Assembly: GCA_015655035.1 (NCBI GenBank)
Contig: JAATFS010000397.1
Span: forward strand, 1 to 11,292
DNA from: Lysobacterales bacterium
GTDB lineage: Bacteria > Pseudomonadota > Gammaproteobacteria > Xanthomonadales > Xanthomonadaceae
DNA length: 11,292 nucleotides
Reading direction: 5' to 3'
Part shown: positions 1-6,615 of the stretch, piece after piece
Numbering within the stretch: position 1 is the first letter of the stretch
Layout: each line of letters begins with the position of its first letter
The notes under the pieces: model-generated
Databases searched by the model: none
What the model was told of the DNA's origin: nothing
Seen by the model: the letters and a program-made list of their open reading frames with translations, nothing else
Translations under genes and position numbers: made by a program

Positions 1-756
1 AACAGTCCGCGACCGCTGCGGGTGTGGCTCAAGCTCGACAGCGGCATGCACCGGCTGGGCCTGTCGCCGGAAGATTTCCGCGCGGCCTGGCTGCGCCTGC
101 GTGGATTGCCGCAGATCGATTCGATCGTCTTGATGACGCATCTGGCGCGTGCCGACGAGCCCGACAGCAGCGCTACCGACGAACAGGCGGTGACGTTCGC
201 ACTGACCAGCCGTGGCATGGCCGCCGAAACCAGCCTGTGCAATTCGCCCGGGCTGCTGGGCTGGCCGGCGCTGCAAGGCGACTGGGCGCGTCCAGGGCTG
301 ATGCTGTATGGCGCAAACCCCTTCACCAGCGATGCGGTGATGACGCCACAGTTGCAGCCGGTGATGACGCTGCGCTCGAAGATCATCGCGGTGCGCGAGT
401 TGGCGGTCGGCGATCCGGTGGGCTACGGCGCGCGCTTCGTCGCTGCGCGCAGCACCCGCGTCGGCGTGGTGGCGATGGGCTATGCCGATGGCTACCCGCA
501 ATTCGCGCCGAACGGTACTCCCGTATCAGTGCAGGGGCACAGCTGCCCGCTGATCGGCCGGGTGTCGATGGACATGCTCACGGTCGATCTCACCGATCAT
601 CCCGGCGCCGATGTCGGCACGCCGGTGGAGCTATGGGGCATGCAGCCACGCATCGGCGAACTGGCCGAGCGCTGCAATGCCAGTGCCTACCAGATGCTGT
701 GCGGACTCAAGCGGGTGCCGCGCCGCTATATCGACTCGGCAACCACGACCGGCTGA
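1..756 (+). CDS. alr: Alanine racemase, C-terminal part (5' end outside window)
   Basis: This is a PLP-dependent racemase that interconverts L- and D-alanine in the cytoplasm, supplying D-Ala for peptidoglycan or, in the DadX role, for alanine catabolism. The frame is open from base 1, so 251 codons are present of a family length of about 360. The N-terminal PLP-lysine region is outside the window. Visible hallmarks in order are KLDSGMHRLG at the left end, the NSPG motif near base 241, WARPGLMLYG near 286, VGYGAR with the Tyr at bases 424-426 (equivalent to the second catalytic base supplied across the dimer), GYADGYP near 478, and GRVSMDM at about 559-576. The carboxylate-contacting Met-Asp pair falls at 568-573. 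Its stop is 58 bases from the converging DUF3016 gene. Whether this is the biosynthetic Alr or the catabolic DadX copy cannot be decided without the upstream neighbour. I am sure of the family and not of the paralogue. Confidence 0.95.
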   Translation, partial: NSPRPLRVWLKLDSGMHRLGLSPEDFRAAWLRLRGLPQIDSIVLMTHLARADEPDSSATDEQAVTFALTSRGMAAETSLCNSPGLLGWPALQGDWARPGLMLYGANPFTSDAVMTPQLQPVMTLRSKIIAVRELAVGDPVGYGARFVAARSTRVGVVAMGYADGYPQFAPNGTPVSVQGHSCPLIGRVSMDMLTVDLTDHPGADVGTPVELWGMQPRIGELAERCNASAYQMLCGLKRVPRRYIDSATTTG

Positions 757-762
757 ATCGGC

Positions 763-785
763 GCCCGGCGCAGGCGCTGCCGGGC
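763..785. terminator. GC-rich hairpin between convergent genes, possible terminator
   Basis: The arms GCCCGGC (763-769) and GCCGGGC (779-785) can pair perfectly. Two more pairs are possible inside if one base is bulged, leaving a 4-base loop. The hairpin lies in the 58-base gap between the converging alr and DUF3016 genes, where a bidirectional terminator would be expected. No T-run follows on either strand, so classic intrinsic termination is not clearly shown. The structure is seen and its role is inferred. Confidence 0.35.
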
Positions 786-814
786 ACGATGGTGCGCGAG
801 ACGGTCGCCAGCGG

Positions 815-1390
815 CTACAGGTCGGCGGCGACCCGGTCGGTGCGGAATTCCCTGCGCACCCAGTCATCGATCATCTGCTTCTCGTAGCGCAGTGAATCGC
901 TGTCGTTCAGGCGCGTGCCGCCGGTCAGGAACGCCGAGTCCACCAGTTTGCGCTGGCCCTGGTCGATCACCTGGCCATTGGCGTCGGTCAAGGTGTAGTC
1001 GAAGCTGATGCGCGGCGGATAGATGTCCTTGACGATGCGTACATCGTCGAAACGCGGTCCGTGCCACGGCTCGTACTGGCCGGCGCGCTTGACGTCAGTC
1101 AGGGTCACGCTCAGGTGCTGGCCTTCCGGCAACTGCCTGGCGGCGGACTTGCGGAAATAGCTGGCCAACTGGTTGACCCAGTCGCCACGCTCGGCCTCCC
1201 AGCGATTGCCGCTGTGGCGGATATCGGAAAACTGCGCCGGATCGGTCCAGCGTACGTCCACCGGGCCCTCGCTGGGCAGCGCACGCGGCGCCTGTGCATC
1301 AGTGACCGTGCGCACGCGCGCCTGTGCGGTGAAACTGCCAAACAGACACGCCAACAGCAGGCCGGCGGAGATGGTGCTCGAACGGTTCAT
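815..1390 (-). CDS. DUF3016 family exported protein
   Basis: This is a 191-residue protein of unknown function with a typical Sec signal peptide: a short basic start (MNR), a hydrophobic core at about residues 8-21, and an AQA cleavage site near residue 24. The mature part is therefore probably periplasmic. It matches the DUF3016 pattern as I remember it: a VRWTDPAQFSD-like stretch just after the leader, a GDWVNQLASY helix, then IYPPRISFDYTLTDANG, and a C-terminal segment with LNDSD and a Y-E-K-x-M-I-D-D-W-V-R-R-E-F motif. The start is well supported by AGGAGG (complement of 1397-1402), six bases before the ATG. It converges with alr and diverges from the 1602 gene, so it is probably a single-gene unit. 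No catalytic motif is evident and no function can be assigned. Confidence 0.88.
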   Translation of the reverse strand: MNRSSTISAGLLLACLFGSFTAQARVRTVTDAQAPRALPSEGPVDVRWTDPAQFSDIRHSGNRWEAERGDWVNQLASYFRKSAARQLPEGQHLSVTLTDVKRAGQYEPWHGPRFDDVRIVKDIYPPRISFDYTLTDANGQVIDQGQRKLVDSAFLTGGTRLNDSDSLRYEKQMIDDWVRREFRTDRVAADL

Positions 1391-1396
1391 GGTCGT

Positions 1397-1402
1397 CCTC
1401 CT
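1397..1402 (-). promoter_or_regulatory. Strong ribosome binding site for the DUF3016 gene
   Basis: On the minus strand this reads AGGAGG, six bases before the ATG at 1390. It is one of the best Shine-Dalgarno matches in the window and fixes that start. Confidence 0.75.
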
Positions 1403-1479
1403 GGAAGGAACAGGCGCAAAGTCTGCGCCCGTGGATTCGGCGCCGCAATGGATGGAAACAGAACGCGTGCCGAGCGTTG

Positions 1480-1529
1480 CGTCCGGTTAATTCAGCGCCA
1501 TCCGATGCTGACATCCAATTCACCGGACG
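1480..1529. repeat. Long imperfect inverted repeat in divergent spacer
   Basis: The left arm CGTCCGGTTAATT (1480-1492) and right arm AATTCACCGGACG (1517-1529) are reverse complements at 12 of 13 positions; the one mismatch is T1488 against C1521. They flank 24 bases that contain a further CAGC/GCTG pair. The repeat lies about 90 bases upstream of the DUF3016 start and about 70 bases upstream of the 1602 start. It could be a dyad operator controlling both divergent genes or a stem-loop in a leader RNA. No T-run follows it. The repeat is seen directly and its function is unknown. Confidence 0.6.
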
Positions 1530-1601
1530 TCCTCGCGTGCTTCACGGCGGGGTCTGGAAGATGCGCCATGCCATCTTCGATTCCCGTGACCTGCGAATTC
1601 T

Positions 1602-2069
1602 ATGCCTTCGACCCTACCGTACAACTCCTGGGATATGCACCGGCGATTCATCGACTGGGCCAAGCAGCACGGGCACAACCCGGCGACAGGCGCGGACACG
1701 TTCGTACGGTTGCAAAGCGATTTCGATATGGACCAGGCCGCGCGCGGCCTGCGCTTGCCGCCGGAGGTCGATGCGCGCGCCGCGCTGCGGCAGGATCTGG
1801 CGGCGCTGGCGAAGCTCAGCGACGTGGCGGTGCAGTTTCCACCGATCTACGTGCATACCGGCGGTGACGGCTCGATCTACCGCTATTCGCTGATGCTGGT
1901 GATCGCCGAGGACTGTGTCGAGTGGATCGGGCGAGTATGGCGGGAGCTGGATTACCAGGGCATTCTTACCGGCCGCGGACATGGCCCGCGCGCGAACTAC
2001 ACGCGGCTGGCGCGGATGGCTATCGAGCATGAGTTGGACCAGGAAAGTCCAGGCTATGCCAAGGCCTGA
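1602..2069 (+). CDS. Conserved-looking hypothetical protein, 155 aa
   Basis: I do not recognise this protein. It has 155 residues, no signal peptide and no membrane segment, so it is probably cytoplasmic. An aromatic/basic N-terminus (YNSWDMHRRFIDWAKQHG) is followed by a helical, Asp/Ala-rich middle (VDARAALRQDLAALAKLSD), a probable beta segment (VAVQFPPIYVHTGGDGS, then YRYSLMLVIAED) and a helical end (ANYTRLARMAIEHELDQ). The balanced composition and the ordered helix/strand pattern argue for a real gene over the Arg/Pro-rich readings of the other frames. No strong Shine-Dalgarno precedes ATG 1602. An internal ATG at 1635 is an alternative start. A divergent spacer precedes it and a 177-base gap separates it from the sensor kinase, so it looks monocistronic. 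Confidence 0.7.
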   Translation: MPSTLPYNSWDMHRRFIDWAKQHGHNPATGADTFVRLQSDFDMDQAARGLRLPPEVDARAALRQDLAALAKLSDVAVQFPPIYVHTGGDGSIYRYSLMLVIAEDCVEWIGRVWRELDYQGILTGRGHGPRANYTRLARMAIEHELDQESPGYAKA

Positions 2070-2246
2070 GTATCCAGGCGGACCGGCACTGGGCCCCGGG
2101 GCACGCAGCGGATGCCGCGCATGATGCCGGCCCGCAGGAGGAGGCTATCGATCCAAGCAGGGCGGGTGGCTACACTGGCTTGGTAGGGGGGGTGTCATCC
2201 GTCCCATGCCTCCGTCGACAGGCCTCACTCTGCGCTTACCGCGTGC
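2070..2246 (+). other. Intergenic leader before the sensor kinase
   Basis: No gene is supported in these 177 bases. They hold a 10-base perfect palindrome GCCCCGGGGC (2093-2102), an orphan AGGAGGAGG (2136-2144) with no start codon at usable distance, and a -10-like TACACT (2171-2176). A 24-codon reading from the ATG in GGATGCCGCGC is Arg-rich and was not accepted as a gene. Confidence 0.5.
2148..2176 (+). promoter_or_regulatory. Weak candidate sigma-70 promoter for the sensor kinase
   Basis: TACACT (2171-2176) matches four of six -10 consensus bases. TCGATC (2148-2153), 17 bases upstream, matches three of six -35 bases. The position fits transcription of the kinase starting near 2183 with a leader of roughly 65 bases. 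The call is based only on pattern matching. Confidence 0.25.
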
Positions 2247-2711
2247 ATGTTTGGATGTGCACCAGTCGCATTTGGCAGGGACGGCGTTATCCGTGTGGAA
2301 CCGCAATTGAAAACTTCCGGCCGTTCAACCGATTACCCGCTGGCTGACCTGTCAGATGCGTCGGCGCAGGCTATCTATCGCGAAATGTTCCTGAACGTCG
2401 ATGCCGGCTTTTGCGTCATCGATATGGTGTTCGACGGCCAGCGTCCGATCGATTACGTGTTCCATGAGGTGAACGAGGCATTCTCGCGAATGACTGGCCT
2501 GGGGAACCCGGTGGGTCTCTCGATGCGCGGCCTGAAGCCGGATCACGAAGAGGAATGGTTCGAGCGCTACGGCGGGGTGGCCATGACCGGCCAGCGTATC
2601 CGCTTCGAGTTGCAGGCCGAGGCCCTGGGGCGGTGGTACGCGGTGGATGCCTTCCGGATCGGCGCGCCGGAACAGCGGCGGGTGGCGATCCTGTTCCTGG
2701 ACATCACCTAG
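2247..2711 (+). CDS. Hybrid sensor kinase, N-terminal PAS fragment (ends at in-frame amber codon)
   Basis: This is the N-terminal 154 residues of a cytoplasmic sensor kinase. It consists of about 45 lead residues and one PAS domain (about 47-154) of the type found in many proteobacterial kinases, with FLNVDAGFCVIDMVFD, then DYVFHEVNEAFSRMTGL, PDHEEEWFERYGGVAMTG, and RWYAVDAFR ending in VAILFLDIT. In the family this last motif continues as D-I-T-E-R-K-R. Here the codon after D-I-T is TAG (2709-2711), and R-K-R-V-E follows in the same frame, so this is a truncated piece of one gene and not a separate PAS protein. The start is uncertain: ATG 2247 has no clear Shine-Dalgarno, while GTG 2295 has AGGGA 13 bases upstream. 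It may be made as a stray PAS polypeptide, or the whole locus may be a pseudogene. Confidence 0.7.
   Translation: MFGCAPVAFGRDGVIRVEPQLKTSGRSTDYPLADLSDASAQAIYREMFLNVDAGFCVIDMVFDGQRPIDYVFHEVNEAFSRMTGLGNPVGLSMRGLKPDHEEEWFERYGGVAMTGQRIRFELQAEALGRWYAVDAFRIGAPEQRRVAILFLDIT
2709..2711 (+). other. In-frame amber codon splitting the hybrid kinase gene
   Basis: The codons around it read Asp-Ile-Thr-TAG-Arg-Lys-Arg-Val-Glu. PAS-linked kinases normally have Glu, sometimes Ala or Lys, at this place. One substitution such as GAG to TAG would restore a 684-residue frame from 2247 to 4301. No insertion or deletion is involved, since both sides are in the same frame. Confidence 0.85.
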
Positions 2712-2720
2712 CGCAAGCGC

Positions 2721-4301
2721 GTGGAGCGCGAGCTGGCAGAAAGCGAGGCGCGCTTCAGCGCGCTGGCCGATGGCTTGCCGATGCCGGTGTGGGTACTGGA
2801 TACGGAAGGGGTGATGCGTTTCGTCAACAGCGCCTACGGCGAATACTTCGGCACGCGCGGCGAAGTGCAGGCATGGAGCGAACTGCTGCACCCTGAGGAC
2901 GTATCGGTATTCCAGTTCGAACTGGCGGCCTCGCTGCAGCAACAGCGCGCGTTGCGCGCATTGGTACGGGCGCGTCGTCATGACGGCCAGTGGCGCTGGA
3001 TCGAGATGACCGCCACCCCGCGTTATTCGTCCGACGGCCGCTTCATCGGCCTGGCCGGCAGCAGCCCGGATGTCACCGAGCGCCGCGAAATCGAGCTGGC
3101 GCGTGAGCAGTTGTTGGATTCCGAGCGCACCGCGCGCAACGAAGCCGAGGGCATGGCGCGGCTGAAGGACGAGTTCCTGGCGACGCTGTCGCACGAACTG
3201 CGCACGCCGCTGACGACCATCCTTGGCTGGAGCGAGCTGCTGTTGCAACGGGTGGACGAGCATCATCACAGCTACAAGGGCCTGTCGGTCATCGCCAGTA
3301 GCGCCAAGCTGCAAAAGCGCCTGATCTCGGACATGCTCGATCTCAGCGGCATGTTGTTGGGCAAGGTCAAGCTGGAGGTGGAGACGCTGGATCTGGTCGA
3401 ACAGGTACGCGAGGCGATCGGCTCGCAGGAACCGGCGGCTGCCGGCAAGGACCAGTCCCTGACGCTGCAAGCGCCGGAGGGGCATTGTCTGGTGTTGGGC
3501 GATGCAACGCGGTTGCAGCAGGTGTTCTGGAACCTGCTGTCCAATGCGGTCAAGTTCACCCCGGCGCATGGTCGCATCGAAGTAAAAGTGAGCCGCGACG
3601 AAGGCCATTTCATCGTGGAGGTGAGCGATTCCGGCGACGGCATCGCCGCCGAGTTCCTGCCGCATCTGTTCGGCCGTTTCCGGCAGGCCGATGGCACCAC
3701 CACGCGGCGTCATGGCGGACTCGGCCTGGGCCTGGCGATCGTGCAGCAACTGGTGGAGATGCATGGCGGCCAGGTCGGTGCCAGCAGCGCCGGCCGTGGC
3801 TGTGGGGCCACCTTCACCGTGCGCCTGCCGCAACACGTCTCCGGCAGCGTCAAGCAGCGGCGGCGCGAATTGCGTACGCAGCTGACCCCCTATCAGGTGG
3901 TCGAGGCCGGCGCGCTCAAGGGCATGCGCCTGCTGGTGGTGGATGACCAACCCGAAGTACTCGAATACCTGCGCCGCCAGCTCGAGGAACAGGGGGCGGA
4001 CGTGGCGATGGCGGGTAGCGCCACTGATGCGCTGGTGCTGATGGACAACAACGGCTACGAGCGCTTCGATGCGATGCTGACCGACGTCGGCATGCCGGGT
4101 ATGGACGGGTATGGCCTGATCCGCACCATCCGCGACGACCTGGGCCTGGACGCGGAAGCGCTGCCAGTGGTGGCGGTGACTGCGCTGGCGCGCGCGGACG
4201 ACCGCAAGCGCGCGCTGGTCTCGGGGTTCCAGGAACACCTGGCAAAGCCTTACAGCGTGGCGCAGCTGGTTGCGGCGGTGCGGGCCGTGCGCCTTCGCTG
4301 A
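2721..4301 (+). CDS. Hybrid sensor histidine kinase: PAS, HisKA, HATPase, receiver (downstream of amber codon)
   Basis: This is a soluble two-component hybrid kinase of 526 residues if restarted at GTG 2721; no membrane segment is present, so it senses an intracellular signal. A second PAS domain spans about 8-125 (ALADGLPMPVWVLDTEG to SSPDVTERREIE). The HisKA dimerisation domain follows with LSHELRTPLTT, phospho-acceptor His158. The ATPase domain has NLLSNAVKFTP (N box), DSGDGIA (G1), LFGRFRQADG (F box) and GGLGLGLAIV (G2). A C-terminal receiver begins near 402 with acidic pair D408/D409, phospho-acceptor D455 in LTDVGMPGMDG, and K509 in LAKPYS. All catalytic residues are intact. GTG 2721 sits nine bases after the TAG and lacks a Shine-Dalgarno, so expression would depend on re-initiation, read-through, or a later start such as ATG 2781. 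No response regulator or target gene is adjacent, and the signal is unknown. Confidence 0.85.
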   Translation: MERELAESEARFSALADGLPMPVWVLDTEGVMRFVNSAYGEYFGTRGEVQAWSELLHPEDVSVFQFELAASLQQQRALRALVRARRHDGQWRWIEMTATPRYSSDGRFIGLAGSSPDVTERREIELAREQLLDSERTARNEAEGMARLKDEFLATLSHELRTPLTTILGWSELLLQRVDEHHHSYKGLSVIASSAKLQKRLISDMLDLSGMLLGKVKLEVETLDLVEQVREAIGSQEPAAAGKDQSLTLQAPEGHCLVLGDATRLQQVFWNLLSNAVKFTPAHGRIEVKVSRDEGHFIVEVSDSGDGIAAEFLPHLFGRFRQADGTTTRRHGGLGLGLAIVQQLVEMHGGQVGASSAGRGCGATFTVRLPQHVSGSVKQRRRELRTQLTPYQVVEAGALKGMRLLVVDDQPEVLEYLRRQLEEQGADVAMAGSATDALVLMDNNGYERFDAMLTDVGMPGMDGYGLIRTIRDDLGLDAEALPVVAVTALARADDRKRALVSGFQEHLAKPYSVAQLVAAVRAVRLR

Positions 4302-4319
4302 ACCTGCGCTGGCGGTAGC

Positions 4320-4332
4320 GCTCGCGGCGAGC
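4320..4332 (+). other. Short stem-loop after the kinase gene
   Basis: GCTCG (4320-4324) and CGAGC (4328-4332) form a five-base stem with a three-base loop, 19 bases after the kinase stop. There is no T-run. It is a weak candidate for a 3'-end structure. The rest of the 104-base gap to the DUF3247 gene shows nothing else clear. Confidence 0.2.
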
Positions 4333-4393
4333 ACTCCGCAGCCGCTTGCCCATGTCTTCACGGCGGCGGGGCTAGCGTGTGCTGCAGGTCCAT

Positions 4394-4397
4394 GGAG
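4394..4397 (+). promoter_or_regulatory. Ribosome binding site that fixes the DUF3247 start
   Basis: GGAG sits eight bases before ATG 4406. It supports that start over an in-frame upstream codon at 4379, which has no such site. Confidence 0.7.
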
Positions 4398-4405
4398 TCT
4401 TCCCG

Positions 4406-4696
4406 ATGAGCAAATACGCCGAGCGTGTCTATACCGATCAGGCGAAGATCGCCGCGCTGGAAGCCTTGATCAAGCAACTGCCCGGGCATGTGCCGGTGAA
4501 GCTCTCGCTCACTGATGGCAGCCACCTGGTCGGCAGCGTGGCGGTGCGGCCGACGATCCAGACCTTCGTCGATGGCAACGACCAGGAAGGCGCAAACGGG
4601 CAGTTGCGGGTGGATGGCCTGGACCCGTCGCAGCAGCCACGTTGGATCTGGCTGGACCAGATCGTGGCGGTCGAGCAGTTGCAATTGCCTGAGTAG
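4406..4696 (+). CDS. DUF3247 family small Sm-like protein
   Basis: This is a 96-residue cytoplasmic protein. The opening MSKYAERVYTDQAKIAALEA, the segment PGHVPVKLSLTDGSHLVGSV, and the ending PRWIWLDQIVAVEQLQLPE match DUF3247, a small family known mainly from Xanthomonads. From memory, a Xanthomonas campestris member has a crystal structure showing a variant Sm-like fold. The layout fits: one N-terminal helix (residues 4-22), then strands consistent with a small five-stranded barrel (VKLSLTDG, LVGSVAVRP, TFVDGND, GQLRVDGL, WIWLDQIVAVEQL). RNA binding is suggested only by the fold; no partner is shown. It stands alone, about 100 bases after the kinase and 114 before the PQQ dehydrogenase. It has a good Shine-Dalgarno and is probably translated independently of the split kinase. 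Confidence 0.88.
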   Translation: MSKYAERVYTDQAKIAALEALIKQLPGHVPVKLSLTDGSHLVGSVAVRPTIQTFVDGNDQEGANGQLRVDGLDPSQQPRWIWLDQIVAVEQLQLPE

Positions 4697-4730
4697 AACG
4701 CGGCCAGGTGTCGCGGCGGAGCACGATCTT

Positions 4731-4759
4731 TTGACAAAGCGTTTACGTTTCTCATGTCG
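4731..4759 (+). promoter_or_regulatory. Candidate promoter upstream of PQQ dehydrogenase
   Basis: TTGACA (4731-4736) is a perfect -35 hexamer, rare in this GC-rich window, 75 bases before the ATG at 4811. The expected -10 region, 16-18 bases on, contains CATGTC or ATGTCG, poor matches to TATAAT. This would suit an activator-dependent or weak promoter. The hexamer is seen and promoter activity is inferred. Confidence 0.4.
4734..4747. promoter_or_regulatory. LacI-family-like operator candidate
   Basis: ACAAAGCGTTTACG has the central CG with flanking A-rich and T-rich half-sites typical of LacI/GalR operators, and it resembles the cre-type pattern TGAAAGCGTTTACA at 11 of 14 positions. It overlaps the TTGACA box, so a bound repressor would occlude RNA polymerase. 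No LacI-type gene is visible in the window. This is a pattern match only. Confidence 0.3.
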
Positions 4760-4810
4760 TCGCTGGGCATCATCGGGGTCCGCCTGACGTTCACGGAGTT
4801 CCCCAGGACG

Positions 4811-6148
<1,338 letters not shown>

Positions 6149-6168
6149 ACCGCGCAGGACCGGCGGCG

Positions 6169-6432
6169 CTACCGGGACGGAGTTTCTGGCTCGGCGTCGA
6201 AACGGCGGGCATAGCCGCGCTCCTGCGCGATCCGGCTGACCTCGGCATCTTCCAGCTCGGGCGCGCCGTATACCGCGTAGGCCACGCTGCCGTCGCCGCG
6301 CTCGCCGATCTGGTGAAGCCGGTAGCGTTGGCGTCCGGAGCCGGTGTTTTCGGGGTAGTGCAGCGGCGGCGGGGAGTCTTCCAGGTCCATTTCGCTGTTG
6401 TCCACCACACCGCCAATGAAGAGGGCTCGCAT
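6169..6432 (-). CDS. Small hypothetical protein, 87 aa
   Basis: This is an unrecognised 87-residue soluble protein. It starts with a hydrophobic strand (MRALFIGGVVDNS), followed by an acidic/Pro segment (DLEDSPPPLHYPENTG), a basic strand (RQRYRLHQIG), SVAYAVYGAPELEDAEV and a charged helix (SRIAQERGYARRF). No membrane span or known motif is seen. It has GGAG (complement of 6439-6442) six bases before the ATG, which together with its natural composition makes a real gene likely. It converges on the PQQ dehydrogenase, leaving only 20 bases between stops, and diverges from rsmC. I believe similar short proteins occur in other Xanthomonads, but that is recollection and not a search result. Confidence 0.7.
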   Translation of the reverse strand: MRALFIGGVVDNSEMDLEDSPPPLHYPENTGSGRQRYRLHQIGERGDGSVAYAVYGAPELEDAEVSRIAQERGYARRFDAEPETPSR

Positions 6433-6578
6433 TCCAGTCTCCGGGTATCCAGGGGAAGCAAGTCACAGCCTAGGTGCACCGATGTTCGGGCCGCATCAAT
6501 GCAATGTTCAAGGATCGCAATTCACGGTAGCTGCGCTCCAGCACCCGGCGCCGCAGCATCGAGCCGGCATCGCACAGG

Positions 6579-6584
6579 TAGAAT
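6579..6584 (+). promoter_or_regulatory. Candidate -10 box for the rsmC operon
   Basis: TAGAAT matches five of six bases of TATAAT and lies 31 bases before the preferred rsmC ATG. No good -35 hexamer is found 16-18 bases upstream (GCATCG or neighbours). It overlaps an in-frame ATG at 6583; if the box is real, that ATG would not be in the mRNA. Confidence 0.35.
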
Positions 6585-6615
6585 GTTCGGCCCGCCTCCG
6601 CCACCTCGAAACGCA

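Noticed and set aside
2113..2187. A possible 24-residue peptide upstream of the kinase
   Set aside because: It is an Arg-rich run (five in a row with neighbours) without a ribosome binding site; the AGGAGGAGG lies inside it, not before it.
2709..2711. TAG as a programmed recoding site such as pyrrolysine
   Set aside because: There is no support for pyrrolysine use in this lineage. The position matches a common Glu in an inter-domain linker, so a simple substitution is more likely.
2352..4361. A 669-residue open frame on the minus strand opposite the sensor kinase
   Set aside because: It is His/Gln/Arg/Ala-rich with no recognisable domain and is explained by scarce TTA/CTA/TCA codons in the kinase frame. 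The plus strand shows complete PAS, kinase and receiver motifs.
4754..4810. Earlier start for the PQQ dehydrogenase at ATG 4754
   Set aside because: It would place 19 extra residues before a normal lipoprotein signal peptide and would lie within the candidate promoter region.
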